From Io17-Chloro-G2 sp965226915 (lineage in GTDB: Bacteria > Chloroflexota > Dehalococcoidia > Lucifugimonadales > UBA3495): a DNA stretch of 64,000 nt. Location of the stretch: the NCBI GenBank assembly GCA_965226915.1, contig CBDDEJ010000007.1:363621-427620 (forward strand), given 5' to 3'. Shown here piece after piece: positions 52,712 to 61,398 of the stretch (position 1 is its first letter; each line of letters starts with the position of its first letter). The notes below the pieces were generated by a model that saw only the letters and a list, made by a program, of their open reading frames with translations, was not told the origin of the DNA and made no database searches. Position numbers and translations under genes: made by a program.

Positions 52712-53839
52712 TTAACCTTTGGCGTAGAGCCTGTTCATGTTGGCGTAGCGCGCCGGGTCCAGGTCTTTGCCCTCCAGCGCCGGATGGTCAGGGCCATAAC
52801 GGTGAGCCCGGAAAACGGCGTTGGAAAGGTCCGTGGGATTTGCCCGGTTGGCGCCGGTGACGAATAGTGGGTTGATGTACTCCCACACGATCTCCCCATT
52901 GAGCGTCACCTCAAATATCCTCCCTGGCGAACCCTCGCAGATCAGCGTGTTGCCGTTGGGCTGCCGCTCGCAACTGCTGACGGCCTGGCTGTAAAAGGAC
53001 AAAGCTGGGTTGCCCTTGTATTCCCAGGCGATCTCATTTGTGGCCGGGTCGACTTCTATGACCCTGGAAAAGCTGGATCGGGGACGGTGATAACCGTTGT
53101 CGAAGATCAAGACCCGGCCATTATCCAACCAGGTAGGGTGGTGCTGGTGGTCGACTTCGCCAGGCCCCCACTTCCACTTGAAATCGCCGCTGGCCTTGTC
53201 CACGATTCCCACAGTGCTGATCACTCGGTAGCTTACCAGCAGGTCCCCTTCGGGGGTGAGGTTCAATGAATTGCCATGGGTCCACTCGTTACGGTCTTCT
53301 AGAGGGCAGATGATGTCTTCTTCCACGTTCAAATGCTCCCAGGAACGCCACTCGTAGACAACCTTGCCGTCTGGGGTTATCTCCTGAATCTTGTCGCCAA
53401 ACATCTGCTCCGGGTCATCGTCCGAGGTGCGGCCGCCCCGGACTTGGGCAGTCAACTCAGCAGAAAGCAGTTGGAAAAGCAGCAACAGGGTGTTGCCGTT
53501 GGGCAGTCTCTCGTAGTCGTGGTGGATCAAGGGGTCGCGGTGTTCCCAGACCACGTTGCTCTCCCAATCCAGTTCCAGCAGGGCGGCTGACGATCCGCCT
53601 ATCTTTTCGGCGCCGCCGGCGTCTTCAGGAGGATTGGTCCGCAACAACAGGTGGCCGTTGGGCAGCAGATAGGCGTAGCCGATACCCTCGTCAGAGTGCC
53701 ACCGGTGGCAAATCCTGCCCTCCATATCGATTAAGTTGGCGTGAAGCCCCCGGTTATTAGTGGTCAGGGTATATCCCCGGTAGCAATGCTGTGGAGCGTA
53801 GTAAATCAACCCCACCGGATGATGCGTAGACCAGCCCAT
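52712..53839 (-). CDS. Arylsulfotransferase (ASST)-family beta-propeller protein
   Basis: The 375-residue protein has repeated beta-propeller blades of the ASST type: RGLHANLIDMEGRICHRWH, AYLLPNGHLLLR, LLELDWESNVVWEHRDPLIH and HHDYERLPNGNTLLLL (about 55-120), then TPDGKVVYEWRSWEHLN and HTPxxHxNDL-like HGNSLNLTPEGDLLVSYR (about 190). PAPS-independent ASSTs move sulfate between phenols, but this cytoplasmic-looking version lacks a signal peptide, so activity is uncertain. It is a solitary minus-strand gene. Confidence 0.85.
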   Translation of the reverse strand: MGWSTHHPVGLIYYAPQHCYRGYTLTTNNRGLHANLIDMEGRICHRWHSDEGIGYAYLLPNGHLLLRTNPPEDAGGAEKIGGSSAALLELDWESNVVWEHRDPLIHHDYERLPNGNTLLLLFQLLSAELTAQVRGGRTSDDDPEQMFGDKIQEITPDGKVVYEWRSWEHLNVEEDIICPLEDRNEWTHGNSLNLTPEGDLLVSYRVISTVGIVDKASGDFKWKWGPGEVDHQHHPTWLDNGRVLIFDNGYHRPRSSFSRVIEVDPATNEIAWEYKGNPALSFYSQAVSSCERQPNGNTLICEGSPGRIFEVTLNGEIVWEYINPLFVTGANRANPTDLSNAVFRAHRYGPDHPALEGKDLDPARYANMNRLYAKG

Positions 53840-53982
53840 ACCTGCCTCCTTATATAAGTGCGTTTGTGATTCCGCCGGCCAACGTCGGCCTGGCCGATTT
53901 AAAAAGACACAGCACGCTTGCGCCGCCGTGTGACCGCTCTCTAGATTCAGCGTAATGCTGCAATCGGAGGGTGGTCAAATTG

Positions 53983-54192
53983 ATGGCCCAGACCTTTCGG
54001 CGGGGCGATCCCGTCGCTGTGATCCGCGGACTGTATGCCGGGCGCTACGGCGTGGTGGAAAGTACAGTGCACCAGAAAAGCGTGGACCAGCCCCACGAGC
54101 CCTCGGCGGCTTGCCACGTTATATTGAACACGGGGCAGGTGGTGACGGTGGAGCAGGAACGGCTGGAACACCGGCCGCCGGATATTCCATGA
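53983..54192 (+). CDS. Small KOW-motif protein
   Basis: The about 69-residue protein reads FRRGDPVAVIRGLYAGRYGV near its start, the KOW turn found in RplX, NusG and small RNA-associated proteins, then CHVILNTGQVVTVEQERLEH. It may bind RNA or ribosomes. The start is uncertain: ATG 53983 is twelve bases after GGAGG, with TTG 53980 and GTG 53971 also in frame. It lies between two minus-strand genes. Confidence 0.6.
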   Translation: MAQTFRRGDPVAVIRGLYAGRYGVVESTVHQKSVDQPHEPSAACHVILNTGQVVTVEQERLEHRPPDIP

Positions 54193-54291
54193 ATATGTTC
54201 GTCCTTAGGGGCGCGGAATGCCATGCCCCCGCATCTCGCCAAAAGCCGCCCCATGAAGGCCAAGATTACCCGGCGTCGAATATGCTTTAAA

Positions 54292-55092
54292 TCAGTAGTG
54301 AATCGACCGGCCCGATCCTCCCGCTGTGGCTATGGCGTCGCCGTTGATCGAGATCGACTTGGGCGACGCCAGGAACGTGATGACGTAGGCTATTTCTTCG
54401 GCGTCGACCATTCTTCCAATGGATATGTTGGACGCCATCCTTTTTTCCGCCTCTTCGGCAGTGATGCCCTGGCTGCTCATCTGCCCCTCGACAATTGCCG
54501 CCGTCCGCTCAGTGCGGGTAAGGCCCGGGTGCACCACCGTGACGTTAATGCCCTGGGGCCCCAGTTGGTCGGCCAGGTTCTTAGTCATGGCGGCAACGGA
54601 CACATTGCGCATGCTGCCGATGATGGTCCCCGATTGCCGTGCGGCGAGGCCGCTGATGTTGATGATGCGCCCCCAACCCTGGCTGGCCATGTAGGGAGCG
54701 ACCTCCCTGGCGCAGGTTAGGTACCCCAACACCTTGGTCTTCATGTCGTCCCAGAAATCTTCTTCGGTGATCTCCGACAAAATGGGAGGAGGACGGCTGC
54801 CGCCCACCCGAGCTGCGCCATTGATCAGGATATCCAGGTGTCCCAGTTCCTGAGCCGCCTGCTGGACCATGGCTTTGATGGAGTTTTCGTCGCTCATGTC
54901 GGCGGCGATAGATATGTACCGCCCGCCCGTCTCGGCCGCCAACTCCTTGGCTGTCGCCTCCAGATTCTCGATGGTCCTGGAGACCAAGGCGACTTCCACG
55001 CCTTCCCGGCCGAATTCACGCGCCACCGCCTTTCCGATACCGCTGCTCCCTCCGGTTATGATTGCCGTCTTTCCTTTCAAACCCAGGTCCAT
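54292..55092 (-). CDS. SDR-family protein lacking the catalytic Tyr/Lys
   Basis: The 266-residue Rossmann protein begins MDLGLKGKTAIITGGSSGIG with the normal TGxxxGIG cofactor loop. NGAARVG (about 90) replaces NNAG, and INISGLAARQSG carries the serine. The YxxxK position aligns with GSMRN, so both catalytic residues are absent. The next helix (VSVAAMTKNLADQLG) and VVHPGLTRTERT are family-typical. It may bind NAD(P) without classical dehydrogenase chemistry or use other residues. The start at 55092 follows AGGAG by five bases; a longer frame upstream has no SDR character. Confidence 0.85.
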   Translation of the reverse strand: MDLGLKGKTAIITGGSSGIGKAVAREFGREGVEVALVSRTIENLEATAKELAAETGGRYISIAADMSDENSIKAMVQQAAQELGHLDILINGAARVGGSRPPPILSEITEEDFWDDMKTKVLGYLTCAREVAPYMASQGWGRIINISGLAARQSGTIIGSMRNVSVAAMTKNLADQLGPQGINVTVVHPGLTRTERTAAIVEGQMSSQGITAEEAEKRMASNISIGRMVDAEEIAYVITFLASPKSISINGDAIATAGGSGRSIHY

Positions 55093-55252
55093 GATGCAAC
55101 TCCTCTGCAATTGACTTTCGCATATGGGCGTATTCGCCCGGCAATGCAGTGTATGCAAGCTCCAGCCCTGTGGCAACAGGCATGGGCAAATCTGGCGTGT
55201 CATCCATCGATCGGCTGTTCACCCTCGGCCCGGTGATCATCCCCACCCCAAC

Positions 55253-55365
55253 TGTCATCCTGAGCGACAGGGAAGGATCTGGGGTGGGGCGGCGAGGTTC
55301 ATCTTCCAGCGCCGGAGACGCCCACCTCCCGGATTCTTCGCCTCTATCGATGCCTCAGAATGACA
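55253..55365. repeat. Imperfect inverted repeat ending TGTCATYCTGAG
   Basis: TGTCATCCTGAG at the left faces CTCAGAATGACA at the right across about 89 bases that include further short inverted segments (GGATC/GATTC-type). It fills part of the 395-base gap 55093-55487, which otherwise shows no gene. TGTCATTCTGAG-ended repeats are frequent intergenic elements in environmental bacteria. Confidence 0.65.
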
Positions 55366-55487
55366 TCGGTAGGGCGCGGCTAGGGATTTAAATGGTATTA
55401 GGTTGGCAGAGTGACATGAATGAGGTTTGGCTGGCTCAGGGGCCCAGGCCAAGCGCCAGCACAAGCCACACGACGCCGATCGACGAT

Positions 55488-56240
55488 TTAAGCTGAAGCG
55501 TCTTGCGGAGGAGACACCGGGGGGATCCCACCCAGGCGCAACCGGAAAAGTCCTTTGATATCTTCGGTGGCTGTCTGGGCGATATTGACGGTGGTGTTGG
55601 GGTCGTCATCCCATCTCACCGGAACCGATTTTATCTTATATCCCCGTTTGGCCGCGATGATCAGCAATTCGGTGTCGAAGAACCAGTTATTGTTTTTGAT
55701 GTTGGGGACAATGGCCTGGGCCGCCTGCTTGGTCAGCGCCTTGAAGCCGCATTGGGCATCATTGAAGGGAGTTAGAAACATGGATTTGATCAAAAGGTTG
55801 TAAGACCTGGAGGTGACCTCCCGCTTGAAGGAACGGGTGACCCGGGAGCCCTTGCTTAGACGGCTGCCAATGGCTATGTGATAACCCTGATCAAGGGCTT
55901 CCAATAGCTGGGGAAGATGGCTCAAGCCTGTGGAGAGGTCCACGTCCATATAGCTGACTATGTCGGCGGAGCTATCCAACCAGGCCGCTCGCAAGGCCCG
56001 CCCCCTGCCTTTTTGGGGTATGGGCAGGTAGCTGACTCCCGCGTACCGTTGGCAGAGGTCTTCTGAAACCCGCCGAGTGCCGTCTGTGGAAGCGTTGTCG
56101 GCGATTATCACCTGCCAGGGGTTTCTCAGATTGTCCCTGAGATACTCGGTCAGGATCGATATGCTCTGCGGCAACGCCTTTTCTTCGTTGTAGACGGGAA
56201 CAACTATATCAACCGTGGCGCGGTCTCCCGTGGCGCTCAT
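55488..56240 (-). CDS. Family 2 glycosyltransferase (dolichyl/polyprenyl-phosphate glycosyltransferase-like)
   Basis: The 250-residue GT-A enzyme has VDIVVPVYNEEKALPQSISI at its start, VIIADNASTDGTRRV (about 48-62), the metal-binding DxD in VSYMDVDLSTGL (about 90-101), and AQCGFKALTKQAAQAIV (about 158-174). It lacks C-terminal membrane helices, so it probably transfers a sugar from a nucleotide donor to a lipid phosphate at the membrane surface. The start at 56240 is preferred because GGAGG lies five bases upstream; the ATG at 56252 overlaps that site. It is last in the minus-strand block after purH. Confidence 0.9.
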   Translation of the reverse strand: MSATGDRATVDIVVPVYNEEKALPQSISILTEYLRDNLRNPWQVIIADNASTDGTRRVSEDLCQRYAGVSYLPIPQKGRGRALRAAWLDSSADIVSYMDVDLSTGLSHLPQLLEALDQGYHIAIGSRLSKGSRVTRSFKREVTSRSYNLLIKSMFLTPFNDAQCGFKALTKQAAQAIVPNIKNNNWFFDTELLIIAAKRGYKIKSVPVRWDDDPNTTVNIAQTATEDIKGLFRLRLGGIPPVSPPQDASA

Positions 56241-56301
56241 CCCTACCTCCATCCCATAGGCCCGCCGCCTGAAACGCCAAGGGTCTTAACCCAGCGATGG
56301 G

Positions 56302-57831
56302 CTAATGCCGAAAATGACGGACGCCGGTGAACACCATCGCCAATCCGGCTTTGTTGGCTGCTTCGATGACTTCTTCATCGCGTATCGACCCGCCGGGCTG
56401 GACGATGGCGGTGACCCCGGCCCCGGCCGCCAACTCTATATTATCAGGAAAGGGAAAGAATGCATCCGAGGCCAACACGCTGCCTTTGGCCTTTTCACCG
56501 GCCGTCCTCTGGGAAAGGTGGACGCTAACCACCCGGTTTGGTTGTCCGGCCCCCATGCCCACCAAGGCCATGTCTTTCACCAAGACAATGGCGTTGGATT
56601 TGATGTGTTTTGCGGCTTTCCAGGCAAACGCCAGGTCTTTTAACTCCTCTTCGCTGGGGGCTCTGTCCGTAGCCGTTTTCCAGCCCGCCGGATCTTCGTC
56701 GATGGAATCTGATGTTTGCACTAGGATACCGCCGGTGATGGGTCTCACGTCGTATGGCCGGGGACCATGGGCGGGTTGAACTTCCAGGATACGCAGATTC
56801 CGTTTTTTCTGAAGTGTTTCCAGGGCTTCAGGCTCGTAACACGGCGCAACCACCACTTCGTAAAATACAGGTCCCATGGCTAGGGCAGATTCTGCGGTGA
56901 CTGTCCGATTGTAAGCGACTATGCCCCCAAATGCTGAAACAGAATCGCCGTCAAAGGCCCTTTGGTACGCCTGGACCTGATCGTCGTGGGAAGCCAACCC
57001 ACAGGAGTTGGCATGTTTCACCACCGCAACGGTCTGCTGGTCAAAATCTGAAACGGTCCTCCAGGCGGCGTCGGCGTCCATCAGGTTGTTGTAGGAAAGC
57101 TCCACGCCGTGCAACTGCTTAGCGCCCGCTATCCCTTGGCTGCCCAAGCTGGGCGATACATAAAGCGCTCCCTGCTGGTGGGGGTTTTCGCCGTACCTTA
57201 AACCGGTGACTTTCGTAAGTGACAGGGCTAAATCATCGGGTAATTCGTCCTGGCCGGCATCGGCGCTGAGATAGCCGGTGACCGCCGCGTCGTAAACAGA
57301 GACGTGGTGAAACGCTTTCGCGGCCAAGCCCCTGCGCTCTTCCAAGGTAAGGCCCGGTCCCTTCAACCGTTCCGCCACCCATTCGTAGTCACTGGGGTCC
57401 ACCACAACCGCCACCGACGGGAAATTCTTGGCCGCCGCCCGCAACATTGTTGGACCGCCGATGTCGATATTTTCCAGTGCGTCATCCAACGTCACACCGG
57501 GTTTGCTAACGGTGGCGACGAAGGGATAAAGATTTACCGCCACCAAGTCTATCGGCGTGATCTGGTGTTTAGCCAACTCGGCCTGATGTTCGGGAGAATC
57601 ACGCCGGGCCAGCAGGCCGGCGTGGATGACGGGATGCAGAGTTTTGACGCGGCCGTCGAGTATCTCCGGCGAGCCGGTCACCACCGACACTTGCTTGACC
57701 TCTAGTCCCCCTTCTTGAGAAAGAGAATGGTGGGTGCCGCCGGTGCTGATCAATTCATATCCCGACCCCGTCAGGGATTTGGCGAATTCGATCACGCCGG
57801 ATTTGTCGTATACGCTGATCAACGCTCTCAA
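56302..57831 (-). CDS. purH: Bifunctional AICAR formyltransferase/IMP cyclohydrolase
   Basis: The 509-residue PurH performs the last two steps of de novo IMP synthesis. The N-terminal IMP cyclohydrolase (about 1-195) has ALISVYDKSGVIEFAKSL, ISTGGTHHSL and GGVKTLHP-type DGRVKTLHPVIHAGLLARRD. The formyltransferase half has LRYGENPHQQGALYV (about 212), the catalytic KHANSCG (about 264-270) and SDAFFPFPDNIELAAGAGVT with IVQPGGSIRDEEVI near the end. The start is a TTG at 57831. It follows purM after 36 bases and belongs to the purF-purM-purH run. Confidence 0.96.
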   Translation of the reverse strand: MRALISVYDKSGVIEFAKSLTGSGYELISTGGTHHSLSQEGGLEVKQVSVVTGSPEILDGRVKTLHPVIHAGLLARRDSPEHQAELAKHQITPIDLVAVNLYPFVATVSKPGVTLDDALENIDIGGPTMLRAAAKNFPSVAVVVDPSDYEWVAERLKGPGLTLEERRGLAAKAFHHVSVYDAAVTGYLSADAGQDELPDDLALSLTKVTGLRYGENPHQQGALYVSPSLGSQGIAGAKQLHGVELSYNNLMDADAAWRTVSDFDQQTVAVVKHANSCGLASHDDQVQAYQRAFDGDSVSAFGGIVAYNRTVTAESALAMGPVFYEVVVAPCYEPEALETLQKKRNLRILEVQPAHGPRPYDVRPITGGILVQTSDSIDEDPAGWKTATDRAPSEEELKDLAFAWKAAKHIKSNAIVLVKDMALVGMGAGQPNRVVSVHLSQRTAGEKAKGSVLASDAFFPFPDNIELAAGAGVTAIVQPGGSIRDEEVIEAANKAGLAMVFTGVRHFRH

Positions 57832-57867
57832 TGTATCTACTACCTCAAAATAATTGCGCTGCGGGAA

Positions 57868-58902
57868 TCAGGCTTCATGAAGCACTACCTGATCTTCACC
57901 GTCGCGCGGCACGATTCGGCCAACCACTATCGCATCGGGCGCCGCCTGCTGAACGGCCGCCACATCATCAGCCCGGCATATGGCCACCATTCCCAGGCCC
58001 ATATTGAATACCCGGTGCATCTCGTTCCAGGAAACATCACCGACTTTCTGAATAAGGTCGAAGATCGCCGGCCGCGGCCAGGACCCCATGTCGAATTGGG
58101 CAGCCATGGTATTAGGCAATATTCCGGGCATTTTGCCGGGAATGCCTCCGCCGGTGATATGGGCCAATCCTTTAAACAATCCGAACACCTGGGACATCAT
58201 AGGATAGTAACAGCGATGCCGGATCAACAATTCTTCCCCTAGCCGATGCCGCAACTCGCCGTAGTACTGGAACAACACCGAAGGATCTTCATCGATGTTA
58301 AAAACCCGCCGGACCAAAGAGAATCCGTTGGTGTGAAGTCCGCTGGAGGGAAAACCAACCAACACATCTCCCTCCGCCACCGAGCCGCTGTCGATAACCT
58401 CGCCCCGCTCAGCCACGCCGACGACAAAACCCGCCAGGTCCAGGTCTTCGGAACGGTAGAGACCGGGCATCTGGGCCGTCTCGCCGCCGATCAACGCGCA
58501 GCCGACTTCCCGACAACCCCATGTGATGCCCCGAAGAAGGGAGTCCATGCGCTGCTCGTCCAGGTCGCTAAATGCCACGTAGTCCAGGAAGAAGATCGGT
58601 TTGGCGCCCTTGGTGAGAATGTCGTTGACGTTGAGGGACACTAAATCCTGGCCTACGGATTCAAAGTGTCCCAGGTGGCCAGCTATCTTGAGTTTGGTCC
58701 CTACACCGTCGGTGCTGGCCACCAACACCGGCTCCTTGTACCCGGAAAGCTGGTACAAACCGGCAAACCCGCCTTGGGCATTGAGCACTTCCGGTCCGTG
58801 GGTCGCCGATGCGAATCCCTTGATCCTTTCTTTCAATGCTTGCATAGCATCCACGTGGACGCCGGAAGACCCGTATGAGTTTCCTGAGGAACTGCTAGTC
58901 AA
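57868..58902 (-). CDS. purM: Phosphoribosylformylglycinamidine cyclo-ligase (AIR synthetase)
   Basis: The 344-residue PurM converts FGAM to AIR with ATP. It has YGSSGVHVDAMQALKERIKG at the N-terminus, LVASTDGVGTKLKIA (about 54-68), the nucleotide region LVSLNVNDILTKGAKPIFFL (about 80-99), GCALIGGETAQMPG (about 129-142) and HITGGGIPGKMPGILP (about 238). I place the start at the TTG at 58902, because GGGAGGAA lies upstream and the length then matches the family. An open frame of 37 extra codons upstream is not conserved. It sits between purF and purH. Confidence 0.93.
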   Translation of the reverse strand: MTSSSSGNSYGSSGVHVDAMQALKERIKGFASATHGPEVLNAQGGFAGLYQLSGYKEPVLVASTDGVGTKLKIAGHLGHFESVGQDLVSLNVNDILTKGAKPIFFLDYVAFSDLDEQRMDSLLRGITWGCREVGCALIGGETAQMPGLYRSEDLDLAGFVVGVAERGEVIDSGSVAEGDVLVGFPSSGLHTNGFSLVRRVFNIDEDPSVLFQYYGELRHRLGEELLIRHRCYYPMMSQVFGLFKGLAHITGGGIPGKMPGILPNTMAAQFDMGSWPRPAIFDLIQKVGDVSWNEMHRVFNMGLGMVAICRADDVAAVQQAAPDAIVVGRIVPRDGEDQVVLHEA

Positions 58903-59127
58903 GGGGTAACTTCCTCCCGAACCCAATCTTTTATTAAAACGGCCTACCTGACAACGGATTGCGGCGGCAACGCAGGGCCGGGTGAATCCCGCCGTGTCAA
59001 AAGATTGAACCACGTTCAGCCTAAAGCACGGTCAGGCCGGTGGCAAGGCATTCCGAGAAGGGTAAGACGAATGGACTGCCGGAGGGATCACGAGAGAACA
59101 ACGGAAACGAAATCCTGGCCGCCGCGG

Positions 59128-60585
59128 TTAATTCGAAGGCCCTGCTCCGTTTTCCTCAAGGACCAACTTTGTTAGCTCCAGTTGCACGGGGACCGGGTAA
59201 TTTCCAGTGAAGCAGGCGTCGCAGAACCCGCCCCCCGAACCACCGGCCACTTTGATCAACCCCTCCACCGCTAGGAACCCCAAAGTGTCGGCGCCGATCT
59301 TCTGGCGTATTTCTTCCACGCTCATGTTGGCGGCGATAAGCTCTTGGCGGGAAGCCATGTCGACTCCCATGTAACAGGGATGTTTGATAGGCGGAGCGCA
59401 CACCCTCATATGGATTTCCGCGGCGCCGGCCCGGCGCAGCAGACTGACCACGTGGGGCGTGGTTGTTCCCCGGACTATGCTGTCATCCACCACCACCAGG
59501 CGTTTGCCCCTGATGACTTCAGTCAACGGATTGAACTTTTGCCTGACACCCAAATCTCTAAGCCGCTGCTCAGGTTCGATGAACGTTCGGCCAACGTAAC
59601 GGTTCTTCACCAACCCTTCGCTGTAGGGGATTCCTGATTCCTGAGCGTAGCCCACGGCCGCTGCCGTGGATGAGTCTGGAATCCCTATTACCATGTCGGC
59701 GTCTACTGGATGCTCCCGGGCCAACTGGGCCCCCAACTCTTGGCGCACCGAATGAACCAACTGGCCGTCCAGCATGGTGTCGGGCCGCGCGAAGTAGATC
59801 ATCTCGAAAACGCACAACGCCCGGCGGCCCTGGGTTCCCGTCCAAATGGCCGAGTGGAATCCATCTTTGTCGATGGTGATCACTTCACCCGGCTCCAATT
59901 CCCGTTCGTATTCCGCCCCCAGATGGTCCAGGGCGCAACTCTCAGAGGCAATTACCCAACCGCCGTTGAGTTTCCCGAAACATAGGGGCCGGATTCCCAA
60001 GGGATCCCTAGCGGCGATCAGAGTGTTCTCGGTTAGCGCCACCATGGAAAACGCTCCTTCCACCTGCCGCATGCATTGGAACACCCGGTCTTCCCAAGCG
60101 GCTCCGCCGGCGTTGACCAAAAGCAAAGCCAGCACTTCCGAATCAGTGGTGGAAGCGAAAGAGCAATTCCACTCGTCTTGGAGTTGGTCCTTGAGCTGGG
60201 GAGCATTGATGACATTGCCGTTGTTGGCCAGGGCCAGTTTGCCGTGTTGGCCCTCCACAACAATGGGCTGGGCATTGCACAACTGGCTGCTGCCCATGGT
60301 GGAGTAGCGGGTATGGCCTATGGCCATTTCGCCGGTAAGAGGGTAGAAATCGCGTTCGCGGAAAATCTGGGTCACCAGACCCATGTCGGTGTGAACGTTG
60401 AGGGTTTCGCCGTTGGAGGCGGCTATTCCGGCGCTTTCCTGACCCCGGTGCTGCAGAGCGAAAAGGCCAAAAAACGCCAAATGGCTAGCCTCTCCGTCCG
60501 GAGTATAAACTCCCACAACACCACACTCATCTTTGGGGTGGTCGCCTGGGTGATGGAGCTTGGAGAAAGCCAGCTCGCTTGTCAC
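59128..60585 (-). CDS. purF: Amidophosphoribosyltransferase
   Basis: The 485-residue PurF catalyses the first committed purine step, PRPP plus glutamine to phosphoribosylamine. The N-terminal nucleophile cysteine follows a propeptide of about 20 residues (KDECGVVGVYTPDG). The Ntn domain continues with LFALQHRGQESAGIA and GHTRYSTMGSS. The PRPP-binding loop RLVVVDDSIVRGTTTPHVV is at about 367-385. The C-terminal cysteines (CAPPIKHPC, GGFCDACFTG) match the [4Fe-4S]-containing Bacillus-type enzyme. The GTG start at 60585 gives the expected propeptide. It heads the purF-purM-purH series. Confidence 0.96.
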   Translation of the reverse strand: MTSELAFSKLHHPGDHPKDECGVVGVYTPDGEASHLAFFGLFALQHRGQESAGIAASNGETLNVHTDMGLVTQIFRERDFYPLTGEMAIGHTRYSTMGSSQLCNAQPIVVEGQHGKLALANNGNVINAPQLKDQLQDEWNCSFASTTDSEVLALLLVNAGGAAWEDRVFQCMRQVEGAFSMVALTENTLIAARDPLGIRPLCFGKLNGGWVIASESCALDHLGAEYERELEPGEVITIDKDGFHSAIWTGTQGRRALCVFEMIYFARPDTMLDGQLVHSVRQELGAQLAREHPVDADMVIGIPDSSTAAAVGYAQESGIPYSEGLVKNRYVGRTFIEPEQRLRDLGVRQKFNPLTEVIRGKRLVVVDDSIVRGTTTPHVVSLLRRAGAAEIHMRVCAPPIKHPCYMGVDMASRQELIAANMSVEEIRQKIGADTLGFLAVEGLIKVAGGSGGGFCDACFTGNYPVPVQLELTKLVLEENGAGPSN

Positions 60586-60750
60586 TGGATTATTCTAGGG
60601 GCTAGACGTCTAAGGGTCAAGCGTATGCGCACTCTGCCGAATTCCCTCCAGAGAGATTAAGAAAACGACGGTCGATTGGCTTTAAGATGATTCCGGCGCC
60701 TTGGTCCGCCACCGGCAATCGTCACCCAACCTTTATCCAGCTTGTTTGAT

Positions 60751-61398
60751 CTATTCCCGCGTGGGCGAGATGGTCACTTTTCGGTCTTCCCCCATCCCGC
60801 TGCTTTCAGTGGACACTCCGGCGTAGTCGGTCAACGCGGTGTGGACTATGCGCCGGTCGGCGGCGTTCATTGGCTCCAGAGTCACGGGGCGGCTGGATTG
60901 CACCACCCGGCTGGCGACCTTTGTGGCCATGTCCCGCAGCGAAGCCTCCCGGCGTTCACGGTAGCGCTCCACGTCCAATACAACCCGCACGCCGTCGCCA
61001 TACTGCTTGCGGACGATCATGTTGACCAGAAATTGAAGGGCCGCCAATGTTTGCCCTCTGCGGCCGATCAACAAACCGGAATCTTCGCCCTCCAAGTCGA
61101 TGACCGGGCCGCCGGCTTCGGGGTCGTTGGCCGCCCTCAGTGTCCGGCTCACGTTGACGCCCGCGGCATGAAGGATGCGGCTGATGGTCTCGACCGCCAA
61201 TGATGCCGCGGTGCCGCCTTCGGATATTTTGGTTACCTTTACCCGCGCCAACTCGGCGCCTATGCCGAGAAAGCCAGCCTTGCCCCTACTTAATATTTCT
61301 ACCTCGGCCTCGTCGCGGTCGACGTCTAGCTCTTTCAGGGCTAACTCGATTGCTTCGTCGACGGTTCGGGCGGTCATTACGCGTTCTTGCATCGTCAT
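60751..61398 (-). CDS. khpB: RNA-binding protein KhpB (Jag/SpoIIIJ-associated)
   Basis: The 215-residue protein has the Jag-N domain at the start (ARTVDEAIELALKELDVDRD and EVEILSRGKAGFLGIGA), a KH domain with DSGLLIGRRGQTLAALQFLV (about 109-128), and a C-terminal R3H domain (RVVQSSRPVTLEPMNAADRR, then HTALTDYAGVSTESSG). It binds RNA and affects cell-envelope growth; the gene commonly follows yidC, as here. GAGGAG lies just upstream of ATG 61398, inside the yidC coding sequence, and the two genes overlap by 113 bases in different frames. Confidence 0.94.
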   Translation of the reverse strand: MTMQERVMTARTVDEAIELALKELDVDRDEAEVEILSRGKAGFLGIGAELARVKVTKISEGGTAASLAVETISRILHAAGVNVSRTLRAANDPEAGGPVIDLEGEDSGLLIGRRGQTLAALQFLVNMIVRKQYGDGVRVVLDVERYRERREASLRDMATKVASRVVQSSRPVTLEPMNAADRRIVHTALTDYAGVSTESSGMGEDRKVTISPTRE

